A model generated the notes under the pieces. That model made no database searches. It was not told the DNA's origin and worked only from the letters and a program-made list of their open reading frames with translations. The translations under genes were made by a program, and so were the position numbers. This document shows positions 47,646 to 55,792 of a stretch of 64,000 nucleotides of DNA, one piece after another; within the stretch, counting starts at the first letter, position 1; the number at the start of each line of letters is the position of its first letter. Source of the DNA: Actinopolymorpha pittospori (GTDB taxonomy: Bacteria > Actinomycetota > Actinomycetes > Propionibacteriales > Actinopolymorphaceae); the NCBI RefSeq assembly GCF_014873875.1, contig NZ_JADBEM010000001.1, positions 4,092,001 through 4,156,000 of the forward strand. The letters are read 5' to 3'.

Positions 47646-48533
47646 TCATCCGCGGGCCGCCGCGACGAGGCGCTGGCTGTAGGGGTGCTGCGGGTCCTCG
47701 AACACCTGGTCGGTGAGCCCGGTCTCGACGATGCGGCCGTGCTGCATCACCGCGACGCGGTTGGTGAGCATCTCGATGACGGAGAAGTCGTGGGAGATCA
47801 CCAACGCGGCGAGACCGTACTCCTCCAGCAGGCTGCGGACGAGATCGAGGACGCCGGCCGCGACCGAGGCGTCGAGCCCGGTGGTGGGCTCGTCGAGCAG
47901 GACGACGGGCGGCCGGTTGGCGAGCGCCTTCGCGAGCTGGACCCGTTGCCGCATGCCGCCGGAGAACGTCCGGACCAGGTGGTCCATCCGGACCAGCGGC
48001 ACCTCCGTGCGGGTCAGGAGTTCGCCGGCCCGTTCCCGGATCCGGCCGAAGTGCCGCCAGCCGGCGGCGGTCAGCCGTTCGGCCACGTTCCCGCCCGCGG
48101 TCACACCGAGGTCGAGCCCGGCCGCGGGGTCCTGGTAGACGACCGACACCTGGTCGACGCGCAGCTTGCGGCGGGCCGCGGGGGAGAGGGACAGGATGTT
48201 GGTGAGGCCGCCGTCGACGGTGCGCAGGTACGCCGCACCGGCGCTCGCCTGCTCGTCGCCGGAGATGCACCGGACGACGGTGGACTTTCCGGAGCCGGAC
48301 TCGCCCACGATGCCGAGCGCCTCGCCGGGCGCCACCTCGAAGGAGACGTCCCAGGCGGCGACCACCGCGCCGGTGAGCGGGCTGATCACCGTGTCGTGCT
48401 CCGGCCCGGTCCCGGGCACGGCCTCGGCGCCGCCGGACCCGAAGATCCGGCCCAGGCCCTCGACCTTCAGGGCCCACGCGGGCGCGGCTTCCTCGCTGCC
48501 GACGGGGCGGGTCTCTTCCGCGACGAGGGTCAC
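47646..48533 (-). CDS. phnK: C-P lyase complex ATP-binding-cassette protein PhnK
   Basis: A 295-residue ABC-type protein that docks on the PhnGHIJ core. Walker A GESGSGKST, signature FSGGMRQR, Walker B VVLLDEPTTGLD, switch His ISHDFSVIE, and C-terminal EDPQHPYSQRL. An insertion of about 25 residues (GSGGAEAVPGTGPEHDTV) near the N-terminus separates the first two strands. GTG at 48533 overlaps the phnJ stop (GTGA). Confidence 0.93.
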   Translation of the reverse strand: MTLVAEETRPVGSEEAAPAWALKVEGLGRIFGSGGAEAVPGTGPEHDTVISPLTGAVVAAWDVSFEVAPGEALGIVGESGSGKSTVVRCISGDEQASAGAAYLRTVDGGLTNILSLSPAARRKLRVDQVSVVYQDPAAGLDLGVTAGGNVAERLTAAGWRHFGRIRERAGELLTRTEVPLVRMDHLVRTFSGGMRQRVQLAKALANRPPVVLLDEPTTGLDASVAAGVLDLVRSLLEEYGLAALVISHDFSVIEMLTNRVAVMQHGRIVETGLTDQVFEDPQHPYSQRLVAAARG

Positions 48534-49450
48534 GATGCCTCCCTGTTCTCGGTGGTCCCGTCGGTGGTCCCGTTGGTGGTCCGCGCCGCCCGAGCGGCGC
48601 GGATCCGGCGGTCGCACCAGTCGGTGTCGCTGCACAGCCAGGTCTCGGTCCCGTTGGTCGCGGGAACGGAGACGAGGAAGGCCTCCTCCGCGCCGCAGCG
48701 TCGGCAGCTGGCCCCGGGGGTTCGCTCGACCTCGAACGGCACGTCCTCGAAGGTCAGCGGCTCGACGTCGGTGTGCGGCGGAACGGCGTAGATCCGCTTC
48801 TCCCGGCCGGCGCCGAACAACGTGAGGTGCTCGGCCTGGTTCAGCTTCGGTACGTCCCAGCGGGGGATCGGCGTGGTGGCGAGGACGTACCGCCCGTCGA
48901 CCAGGCACGGATAACCCGTCGTCTTGGTGACGACGCCGTTGCGCACGATGTCCTCGTACAGCGCGACCCACATCCGGGAGTACTCCGCCTCCGCGTGCAT
49001 CCGCTGCTGTTCGCGCATGTCGCGTTCGACGCCGCGCAGGGGTTCGGGCACCGGCACCTGCAGCACCAGCGTCTGGTCGGCCCGCAGCGGATCCTCGGGA
49101 ACGCGGTGCCGGCTCTGGATGATGGTCGCCACCCGCGAGTCGGACTCCTCCTCACAGCCGGTGTGCCCGACGATGAGGCGGCGCAGGTTCACCGCGTTCA
49201 CGCCCGCGTCGTCGCCCTGGTCGATGACCTTCACCGCGTCGTCCGGGCCGACGATGGCGAGGGTGATCTGCAGGCCGCCCGACCCCCAGCCGCGGGACAC
49301 GGGCATCTCCCGGGAGCCGAACGGCACCTGGTAACCGGGTACGGCGACCGCGGTCAGGATCGCCCGGCGGATCTCCCGCTTGCTCACCTCGTCCAGCAGT
49401 CCGAACGTCGCTTCCTGCCCGACACTGTCGAGCACCGTGCTGAGCGTCAT
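48530..49450 (-). CDS. phnJ: Alpha-D-ribose 1-methylphosphonate 5-phosphate C-P lyase PhnJ
   Basis: A 306-residue radical SAM enzyme that cleaves the carbon-phosphorus bond. The glycyl-radical region is REMPVSRGWGSGGLQ. The 4Fe-4S/thiyl cysteines are conserved in order: CRRC, then LCSDTDWC about 21 residues later, matching the Cys241/244/266/272 pattern of E. coli PhnJ. A C-terminal Thr/Asn-rich tail (NGTTDGTTENREAS) is extra. ATG overlaps the phnI stop. Confidence 0.96.
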   Translation of the reverse strand: MTLSTVLDSVGQEATFGLLDEVSKREIRRAILTAVAVPGYQVPFGSREMPVSRGWGSGGLQITLAIVGPDDAVKVIDQGDDAGVNAVNLRRLIVGHTGCEEESDSRVATIIQSRHRVPEDPLRADQTLVLQVPVPEPLRGVERDMREQQRMHAEAEYSRMWVALYEDIVRNGVVTKTTGYPCLVDGRYVLATTPIPRWDVPKLNQAEHLTLFGAGREKRIYAVPPHTDVEPLTFEDVPFEVERTPGASCRRCGAEEAFLVSVPATNGTETWLCSDTDWCDRRIRAARAARTTNGTTDGTTENREAS

Positions 49451-50718
49451 GGTGTCCCTCCTGTCGACGCGGACACCGGGTCGTCGGCGCCCGGGCCGGC
49501 GCTCACCGAGGAGATGCAGTCCTCCTCCGGCGGCGCTTCGGCGAGCAGGCCGTCAACGTCGGCTTGCGCTGCCTCCCGGCGGTCCATCTCGGCCAGCGCG
49601 GCCGCGACCGCTCGCTTGCGCTCCACCATCGAGCGGAAGGTCACGTAGTGCGGCAGCTTCAGGTGTTCGAGGAAGCCGGAGGAGTCGAGTCCGTCGGTGG
49701 TGAGCAGGATCGACTGGTGCAACGCGGAGCGGCCGCGGTCGCGCCAGGCGGAGATGTCGAGGTTGGCCATCGCGATCGCCTTGCGTTCGTTGTGGCCGAA
49801 GCACAGGCCGTACCCGACGTCAAACTTCGTGCGGTCCTCGTCCAGGCCGTCGAGGTCCTCGATCGCCTCGGTCTCGGTGGCCCGGACCGTCCCGATGTCG
49901 ACCGACCCGCCGGTGTGCGGGTGGGCGATACGGACCGGCAGGTAGCCGTGCCGGACCTCCCCGAGGGTGACCTCGTGGATGTAGCCGTCCGGCCCGAGGA
50001 CGTTGCGGTACCACAGGTTCATCAGGGCACCGGTCTCCGCGCGGGACATCGCCGCGAGCCACGCCGAGCGTGGCGCGCCCGGTCGCGCGGGTTTGCGGGT
50101 GATGTCGAAGGGTTCCGGATCCTCGCCGGTACGCCGTTCGACGGCAAGGTCCAGCGAGCGCAGCAGCTCCAGCAACCTCGGCGGCCGGCGGTGGTCCACC
50201 TGTTCGTCCGCGGCGGAGTCCGGTGCGGCGGTGTCAACCGAGGCTTGCGATCCGGTGTCAGCGGAGTCCTCGGCACGACGAGCCTGGTCGCGGTGGGCTT
50301 CGGCCCGCGCGTCGGCCTCGGGGGTGAGGTCGATCAGGCGTCCGGTGTAGTCCAGGGTCCGGCCGAGGAGCTGCGGCCCCGGCGGTGTGCGGTAGGCCGG
50401 GACGATGCGGCGCAACAGCACCATCTCGTCCGCGTCCACGGGCACGGTGTAGGCGAGCCGGGGCAGGGTCGAACGGTAGGCGCGCAGCAGTTGCGCGGCC
50501 TCGAGCACGTCGCCCTCGGCCTGGCGGAAGGCGCGGGCGGCGAGCTCCGGCGCCCAGAGCCCGCCCTCGCCCTGCACCCGGTCGACCGCCAGCCGGAGCC
50601 GTTCGGTGATCTGGTCCAGGCCGAGCCAGTCACTCTCACCCGTCAGCCGGCGGCGGCGGACCAGCGCCTCCGCGGCCCGGATCGCGTCGAGCCCGCCACG
50701 GGCTCCCGAGTAGCCCAT
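49447..50718 (-). CDS. phnI: C-P lyase core component PhnI
   Basis: A 423-residue nucleosidase-type core subunit that, with PhnG, H and L, joins the phosphonate to ribose triphosphate. Motifs: MGYSGARGGLDAIRAAEALV, VGYGLCFGHNERKAIAMANL and HYVTFRSMVERKRA. A variable Ala/Asp/Ser-rich insertion lies at about residues 150-175. The ATG joins the phnH stop as TGATG. Confidence 0.95.
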   Translation of the reverse strand: MGYSGARGGLDAIRAAEALVRRRRLTGESDWLGLDQITERLRLAVDRVQGEGGLWAPELAARAFRQAEGDVLEAAQLLRAYRSTLPRLAYTVPVDADEMVLLRRIVPAYRTPPGPQLLGRTLDYTGRLIDLTPEADARAEAHRDQARRAEDSADTGSQASVDTAAPDSAADEQVDHRRPPRLLELLRSLDLAVERRTGEDPEPFDITRKPARPGAPRSAWLAAMSRAETGALMNLWYRNVLGPDGYIHEVTLGEVRHGYLPVRIAHPHTGGSVDIGTVRATETEAIEDLDGLDEDRTKFDVGYGLCFGHNERKAIAMANLDISAWRDRGRSALHQSILLTTDGLDSSGFLEHLKLPHYVTFRSMVERKRAVAAALAEMDRREAAQADVDGLLAEAPPEEDCISSVSAGPGADDPVSASTGGTP

Positions 50719-51386
50719 CAGAGCACCTTCCTCTCCTGCGCCGTCTCGTGTGCCATCTCCTGTGCCGTGTCATGGGCGCTCTCGGTCGGCTCGGCGATCC
50801 GGATCCGCACACTTCGCGGCACCGAGACCAGCACGCCGTCCGCCGCGACCAGGTGGACGTCGACCCCGGCCGGGAAGTCGCTGTTGACCCGCGCCAGCGC
50901 GGTCACCACCGTGTTGTCGAGCCCGGTCACGGCCACGGTGCGTTCACCCGGTACGCCCGGACCGGACAGCGCGAGCCGCAGCGGTCCCGTCTCGGCGTCC
51001 AGCCGCTCGACGGCGATCACCAGCCGGGCGCCGTCTTCGGGCGCGTACGCCGTACCTCGACGCAGCGTGGTGACCTCCTTCGCCGTCACCGGGCGAAGGG
51101 CGACCACCATGTCGGCCTCGGCCGCCGTCGCGGGAGGCGCACCGGTGACGGCGTACACCGGGTCGGCCCAGCCCGCGCCGTCCTCCAGGACGGCGACCCG
51201 GACCTCGACGTCGGCGAGCGCGACGGCGGGCAGCGACGCGGGTGGCACGCCGGGTGGAAACTCCAGCTGGGCCAGTGTTCCTGGCCGCGCGAGGCTGTCC
51301 AGGAGCTGGTCGAAGACGCGCTGGGCGGCCGATGGGTTCAGCCGTATGGCGCGCGCCCGTTCGCCGAGTGTCTGCGTGCCGGTCAC
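50718..51386 (-). CDS. phnH: C-P lyase core component PhnH
   Basis: A 222-residue core subunit of the PhnGHIJ complex. Family pattern: AQRVFDQLLDSLARPGTL, VTAKEVTTLRRGTAYAPEDG and SGPGVPGERTVAVTGL. The C-terminus has a short repeat (HDTAQEMAHETAQE). GTG at 51386 overlaps the phnG stop (GTGA). Confidence 0.93.
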   Translation of the reverse strand: MTGTQTLGERARAIRLNPSAAQRVFDQLLDSLARPGTLAQLEFPPGVPPASLPAVALADVEVRVAVLEDGAGWADPVYAVTGAPPATAAEADMVVALRPVTAKEVTTLRRGTAYAPEDGARLVIAVERLDAETGPLRLALSGPGVPGERTVAVTGLDNTVVTALARVNSDFPAGVDVHLVAADGVLVSVPRSVRIRIAEPTESAHDTAQEMAHETAQERKVL

Positions 51387-51838
51387 GAGTCCAGCTCCTC
51401 GAAACGCACCTCGGTCGGCGCGATCTCGGCCCACTCCGCGCGCGCCGCCCGCGCCTCCCGCTCGGCGACCCGGCGGCACAACGCCTCGACGGAGGCACGG
51501 TCCGCGCCGTCCGGTGCCTCCGCGGCGGCGTCCAGGATCGCGGCCGCAAGGGCCGCTTGACGGTCGTCGCCCAGTCGCATGCACCAGCCGCGGTGGCCAC
51601 CGAGCTCGACCTCGGTCCGAGTCACCAGAACCTCACCGAGATAGAAACGCTCGGCGGCGACGGGCTCGCGTACCTGCATCATCACCATGCCGACCTCCGG
51701 GCCGGACAGCACCACCGGGTCGCCCTTTCTGGCAAGGGTTTCCTCGGCCAGCGGCTCGAGTTCCTCCGGCAGCGCCCGGGCGAGCAGCGACGCCCGCTCC
51801 TCGCGGCTCAATGTGTCTTCGGTGGCTGTTCCCGTCAC
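51383..51838 (-). CDS. phnG: C-P lyase core component PhnG
   Basis: A 151-residue core subunit. Family motifs: SREERASLLARALPEELEPL, VGMVMMQVREPVAAERFYLG and EVELGGHRGWCMRLGDD. GTG at 51838 overlaps the phnF stop (GTGA), placing the whole phnFGHIJKLM-IMPase run in one translationally coupled operon. Confidence 0.94.
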   Translation of the reverse strand: MTGTATEDTLSREERASLLARALPEELEPLAEETLARKGDPVVLSGPEVGMVMMQVREPVAAERFYLGEVLVTRTEVELGGHRGWCMRLGDDRQAALAAAILDAAAEAPDGADRASVEALCRRVAEREARAARAEWAEIAPTEVRFEELDS

Positions 51839-52554
51839 CCTTCCTCCTCGATCTGGAAGACCATGCGGATCACGTGTGGGTTGGACCAGGTGTAGGAGTA
51901 CTCACCGAGTTGGGTGGTGCCCTTGACCCGGTTCAGGCTCTCGGCGTACCAGCAGGGGCGGGGCGCCTCGTCCCCCAGCAGGTCCGCGACGTCCCGGTCG
52001 GGCACGTCGAGCAGGACCTGGTGGCGGTACCTCTGCAGCTGGACGCCGTAGACCTGGGACACCAGCGTGTGCAGGGAGAAGTCGTCGCCGAGGTGCTCCT
52101 CCAGACCGGGCAGCCGGTCGCCCGGCAGCACGCTGGTGAGGACACCGGCGACCTCGCCGTCGACGAGGTTCAGTCGGCGTACCTCGACGATCGACCCACC
52201 GTCGGCGATCTCGGGCTCGTAGGAGTGGACGGGCTCGGGATCGCGGCGCCGCACCGAGAGCAACCGGGTACCGGGCCTGGCACCCGCCGCGGCAACCGTC
52301 GCGGTGAAGCTCGGCACGATGTGCTTGCTGATGGTGTAGTCGATGCGGCGGCGGACGAACGTGCCCGAGCCGCGCACCCGCTGGACGAGATACCGGTGCT
52401 CCAACTCCTGCAGCGCCGCCCGTGCGGTGAGCCGGCTGACGCCGTGGCTCGCGACCAGCTCGTACTCCGAGGCCACGCGGGTGCCGGGAGGCGTGTCCCG
52501 GAGCTGGTCGGCGAGCCGGTCCGCGAGCTCGAGATAGGTCGACCGAGTTGTCAT
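51835..52554 (-). CDS. phnF: GntR/HutC-family regulator PhnF
   Basis: A 239-residue regulator. Winged helix at about residues 5-72 (LELADRLADQLRDTPPGTRV; VSRLTARAALQELEHRYLVQ; RVRGSGTFVRRRIDYTI) followed by a UTRA-type effector domain (about 90-239, with GSIVEVRRLNLVDGE). PhnF proteins repress phosphonate genes. ATG at 52554; a perfect 12-bp palindrome covers the start codon, which suggests autoregulation. Confidence 0.92.
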   Translation of the reverse strand: MTTRSTYLELADRLADQLRDTPPGTRVASEYELVASHGVSRLTARAALQELEHRYLVQRVRGSGTFVRRRIDYTISKHIVPSFTATVAAAGARPGTRLLSVRRRDPEPVHSYEPEIADGGSIVEVRRLNLVDGEVAGVLTSVLPGDRLPGLEEHLGDDFSLHTLVSQVYGVQLQRYRHQVLLDVPDRDVADLLGDEAPRPCWYAESLNRVKGTTQLGEYSYTWSNPHVIRMVFQIEEEG

Positions 52555-52559
52555 GACAA
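52548..52559. promoter_or_regulatory. Palindromic candidate PhnF operator at the phnF start codon
   Basis: TTGTCATGACAA is a perfect 12-bp palindrome containing the GTnnnnAC core used by HutC-type GntR repressors, and it contains the phnF ATG. Binding here would block transcription or translation initiation of phnFGHIJKLM. Confidence 0.6.
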
Positions 52560-52664
52560 GTACGCTGCCGCCCCCAGGTTGCCCGCACCGGTGATCGTCG
52601 TGTCGGAACGGTGAACGACCGGCGAGCGGCTGGTGGTCGACCATGGCGGCGGGCGTGTCGTCGC

Positions 52665-52718
52665 TCAGCTGAGCGCGTGCTGGAGCCGGCTTGGTACCGC
52701 TGGAGCCGCGCCCGCCAT
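52665..52718 (-). pseudogene. Possible 5' relic of phnE
   Basis: An 17-residue frame, MAGAAPAVPSRLQHALS, starts at a TGATG junction with the phnC stop, exactly where phnE would be expected to begin, and ends at once. The remaining 110 bp to phnF hold no membrane-protein coding. It may be the remnant of a deleted permease gene; the protein is too short to prove homology. Confidence 0.3.
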
Positions 52719-53599
52719 CAGCTCGCCCGGATCCGGATGCGGTTCCTGCTCCGGTCGGGTTCGCGGGTGTCACTGTCCGCGTCCCGGTACACCGCCTCGA
52801 CCTGTGCGCGCTGCAGGCCGGCGGTCGACCGGTCCAGCACGACGCGACCGGCCCGCAGGCCGATGATCCGGTCCGACCAGCCGATGGCGAGCTCCACCTG
52901 GTGCAGGCTGCACACCACCGTGAGCCGGTCCTCCGCGCAGACCCGCACCAGGACGTCGAGCACCTGGGCGGCCGACTCCGGGTCCAGCGAGGCCACCGGC
53001 TCGTCGGCGAGCACCAACTCCGGGCCCTGCATCAGCGTCCGCGCGATCGCGACCCGCTGCTGCTGCCCACCGGAGAGCGTGTCGGCCCGCTGGAAGGCGC
53101 GGTCGGCCAGGCCCACCCGGTCGAGTTGCTCCAGCGCCGATCGCCGCAGGGTCCTGGACCAACTGAGCACGCCGTATCTCGGGCCCGTGACCCGACCGAG
53201 GGCGCCGGTGAGGACGTTCGCCATGGCCGTCAGCCGTCCGACCAGATGGAACTGCTGGAAGACCATGCCGACGCGGCGGCGCAACCGGCGCAGGCTCGCG
53301 CCACGCGCCTGGGTGACGTCGACGCCGAGGACCTCGACGCGCCCGGAGGTCGCCGGGCTCAGGCCGTTCAGCGTTCGGAGCAAGGTGGACTTGCCGCCGC
53401 CGGATCGACCCACCAGCGCGATGAGCTCGCCGGGACCGATGCGCAGGCTGATCCGGTCGCACGCGACGACCGAGTCGAAGGTCTTCACCAGGTCCTCGAC
53501 GACCACGACGTCCTGGTTGCCGCTCTCCCCACGCGTGGGCGGCACGGAGCGAGGGCCCGGCTGCGCGGGCTGGCCCGGCACCAACTCGGCGGAGTTCAC
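52718..53599 (-). CDS. phnC: Phosphonate ABC importer ATPase PhnC
   Basis: A 293-residue ATPase with Walker A GRSGGGKST, PhnC-typical VGMVFQQFHLVGRLTAMANV, signature LSGGQQQR, Walker B LVLADEPVASLDP and switch His CSLHQVELAI. GTG at 53599 overlaps the phnD stop (GTGA). It looks functional, but its permease PhnE is absent and its binding protein PhnD is damaged, so it may be an orphan. Confidence 0.92.
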   Translation of the reverse strand: MNSAELVPGQPAQPGPRSVPPTRGESGNQDVVVVEDLVKTFDSVVACDRISLRIGPGELIALVGRSGGGKSTLLRTLNGLSPATSGRVEVLGVDVTQARGASLRRLRRRVGMVFQQFHLVGRLTAMANVLTGALGRVTGPRYGVLSWSRTLRRSALEQLDRVGLADRAFQRADTLSGGQQQRVAIARTLMQGPELVLADEPVASLDPESAAQVLDVLVRVCAEDRLTVVCSLHQVELAIGWSDRIIGLRAGRVVLDRSTAGLQRAQVEAVYRDADSDTREPDRSRNRIRIRAS

Positions 53600-54213
53600 G
53601 AGGTCGCCTCGCACTGCTCGTCCTGGGTGGTCGCGCAGACCTTCCGGACGGGATCGAAGGTCTTGTCCTGCGCCGCCACGTAGCCCCCCATGCCGGCCTT
53701 CCCGGCGACGACGCACGACTTCGCGTCCGCACACTTGCCATTCTCGACCAGCCAGTCCTTGTTCAACTTGGTGAGGAACGTCTCGGAGATCTTCTTCCGC
53801 ACGTCCTCGGGAAGCGCGTTCCGCATCGCCACAGGTGAGCTCGGGATGGCCGGGCTGCGCCACACCACCTTGATCTCGCCGGCCCTGAGGTTTCCGGTGG
53901 AGGGCATCGTCGTGTCGACCATCGTGTCGGAGGCGAAGCCCACGTCACACTTACCGGACCTGACCGACTGCACCGAAAGGTCGTGCGCACCGGCCATCAC
54001 CGGTGTCAGCTTGGCACCGACCGTGCGCGCAAGGACATAGGAGAACGGGCCGAGCATGCCGACGTCCACCGTCCCGGACTTCAGGCCTTCGATGACGCCG
54101 TTGTAGTTCGTCGTCTGCTTGAACTCGACCTGCCGTCCGGTCTCCTCCTCGAGCATCTCGATCACCGTTTTCCACGACTGGCGGGGATCGGTCTGCTGTC
54201 GGCCAGATTTCAT
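53596..54213 (-). pseudogene. phnD: Phosphonate-binding protein PhnD, truncated and internally deleted
   Basis: The remaining frame encodes 205 residues, versus roughly 300-350 for intact PhnD. The protein begins inside the first domain (QSWKTVIEMLEEETGRQVEF), and a stop codon two codons before the ATG cuts off any signal peptide or lipobox. FSYVLARTVGAKLTPV then runs directly into MAGAHDLSVQSVRSGKCDVG; in the family these are separated by about 60 residues (the VCFVDPASTSG-type region). The C-terminal domain is preserved (FASDTMVD; SSPVAMRNALPEDVR; paired cysteines CADAKSC). Without secretion signal and hinge region it cannot work as a periplasmic receptor. Confidence 0.85.
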
Positions 54214-54274
54214 CAGCTACTCCGGTATGGGTGCTGTCGGGGGGTGTCTGGGCGGCACCGACGCTAGGACCGAG

Positions 54275-54286
54275 TTGATAAGACAA
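54275..54286. promoter_or_regulatory. Second candidate PhnF site upstream of phnD
   Basis: On the minus strand TTGTCTTATCAA matches the phnF-start palindrome TTGTCATGACAA at 9 of 12 positions, keeping the outer TTGTC and CAA. It lies about 60 bp before the phnD remnant and 200 bp before the divergent transferase gene. Confidence 0.4.
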
Positions 54287-54473
54287 GGCGATGCCAGCAT
54301 GATGAGTGCTGCACGCTTGGATGAACGCGGGGCGACCTGGCGCAGGGATCCCGGCCCTGACCCGCCGCGGAAGTCCTGTGCAGCAAGGAACCTGAGCCTC
54401 CCGGCCGGGTCGAATTCACGTGCGCGTGGGTGAGTGGTAACCGGCTCTTTCTGGCATTCCGGCACTCGCGCAC

Positions 54474-54490
54474 TAGCGTGGGGCCCCATG
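54474..54490 (+). promoter_or_regulatory. Leaderless-type promoter of the hexapeptide transferase
   Basis: A -10-like TAGCGT (54474-54479) is followed after 8 nt by the ATG at 54488, and there is no ribosome-binding site. This is the arrangement of leaderless actinobacterial genes, where the transcript starts at the A of ATG. Confidence 0.55.
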
Positions 54491-55147
54491 CCAGAGGCGA
54501 TGAGGCTCGGTCCGGAGCCGCTGGTCCATCCGACCGCACACGTTCGAAACTGCCAACTCGGCGAGTACGTCGAGATCGGTCCACACGCTTCGCTGGCCGA
54601 AACCGTGATGGGTGACTATTCCTATGTCATGCAGGGCGGCGTCATGTGGCACGCGGAGATCGGGAAGTTCGCCTCGATCGCGGCGTACACACGGATCAAC
54701 GCCCCGAACCATCCGACCTGGCGAGCATCCCAACATCACTTCACCTACCGTTCGATCGACTACGGCCTCGCCGACACCAACGACGCGGAGTTCTTCGATT
54801 GGCGGCGAGCGCATTCCGTCCGTCTCGGACACGACGTCTGGATCGGCCACGGCGCGGTCGTGCTGCCCGGCGTCACGGTCGGCACGGGTGCGGTCGTGGG
54901 CGCCGGGGCGGTGGTGACCCGCGACGTGCCGGCCTACACCACGGTGGCCGGCTCGCCGGCGCGGGTGATCCGGAAACGGTTCGACGCCCCGATCGCCGAC
55001 CGGCTGCTGGCCCTGGCCTGGTGGGACTGGCCGCGCGATCGGCTCCGCGAGGCGCTCACCGCCTTCCGGGAACTCGACGCCGCGGAGTTCTGCGAACGGT
55101 TCGAGGGCGCCGGGAGTCCGCTGTCGCACGCGAGCACCTCGCCCTGA
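54488..55147 (+). CDS. Phosphonate-metabolism hexapeptide-repeat transferase
   Basis: A 219-residue left-handed beta-helix acyltransferase. Hexapeptide repeats run from about residue 10 to 60 ([19 protein letters not shown]) and again at 118-160 ([20 protein letters not shown], then [18 protein letters not shown]); between them is a catalytic-type loop with [20 protein letters not shown]. This matches the phn-associated transferase family (TIGR03308-like) found beside C-P lyase genes. It is divergent from the phn operon. Its acceptor is not known. Confidence 0.88.
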   Translation: MPEAMRLGPEPLVHPTAHVRNCQLGEYVEIGPHASLAETVMGDYSYVMQGGVMWHAEIGKFASIAAYTRINAPNHPTWRASQHHFTYRSIDYGLADTNDAEFFDWRRAHSVRLGHDVWIGHGAVVLPGVTVGTGAVVGAGAVVTRDVPAYTTVAGSPARVIRKRFDAPIADRLLALAWWDWPRDRLREALTAFRELDAAEFCERFEGAGSPLSHASTSP

Positions 55148-55160
55148 GGGTGGCTCCTGG

Positions 55161-55177
55161 TAGCTTGCGGCCCCATG
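55161..55177 (+). promoter_or_regulatory. Leaderless-type promoter of the DinB-like gene
   Basis: TAGCTT (55161-55166), 8 nt ending in GGCCCC, then ATG at 55175: the same element, spacing and GGCCCCATG context as at the preceding transferase gene. No ribosome-binding site. Confidence 0.5.
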
Positions 55178-55618
55178 GAGAGGTGGGGTGCGGAGCGCTA
55201 CGGAAACCCGTGCCGCGAATGCGGTTTCGACTGATCGATCACCATGATGAACGTGCTGGGCGCGGTGCTCAAGGCCAAGTACGACTACCCCAACCTGCTG
55301 GCCCTGCGGGCGGGGACCGAGCGACACCCCGACCTGTCCTGGACGGCGGCCGGCTACGCCGCGCACCTCGCTGACACTCTTCGACTCTGGTCCGAGCGGC
55401 TCGTCGGCGCCTACGTGTCGGGCGTCGTGGACGTCGTCCCTTGTGACCCGGACCTGCTCGCGCAGGTCCGGGGCTACAACCAGATGTCCGTGGGCGCCGT
55501 GCTGTGGTCGGTCGAGGAGGCCGCCAACTCCTGGATCGAGGCGGCCCCGGAGGCGATCAAGAACAACGTCGTCCTACGGGTGGTGACCGGCCCGGGCGAC
55601 TCCCCGCGCCGGTGGTGA
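55175..55618 (+). pseudogene. DinB-like protein interrupted by an in-frame UGA
   Basis: The frame from ATG 55175 reads MERWGAERYGNPCRECGFD, then TGA (55232-55234), then continues in frame as SITMMNVLGAVLKAKYDYPN to a stop at 55618. In relatives the CxECGFD start is followed by Trp, so TGG to TGA is the simplest explanation. The downstream part (124 residues from ATG 55244) has DinB-like helices (SWTAAGYAAHLADTLRLWSE). The C-terminus (GPGDSPRRW) also lacks the final helix expected. Re-initiation at 55244 could give a shortened product. Confidence 0.65.
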
Positions 55619-55792
55619 TGTCAACAGAGCCTTGTCAGGGGAGAAGCTCGAGGAGCACCGGACGCAGCGCGGCGGGGATTCATGAGCACGCCGTGGTCCT
55701 CGAGGACCGGGCGAGCCCCGATGAGAACAGGCTCACACGCCTGCGGTGGCCCGGTCCCGCGAACCACACTGGCGGCGAGGAGGGAGCTTCGG

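Noticed and set aside
49564-52614. 1016-codon plus-strand frame over phnI to phnF
   Set aside because: Antisense shadow of five intact phn genes; no ribosome-binding site and no domain.
53951-54286. Overlapping minus-strand frame as a missing PhnD N-terminus
   Set aside because: It is in another frame, lacks a signal peptide, and its sequence does not resemble PhnD; a simple frameshift cannot restore the N-terminus.
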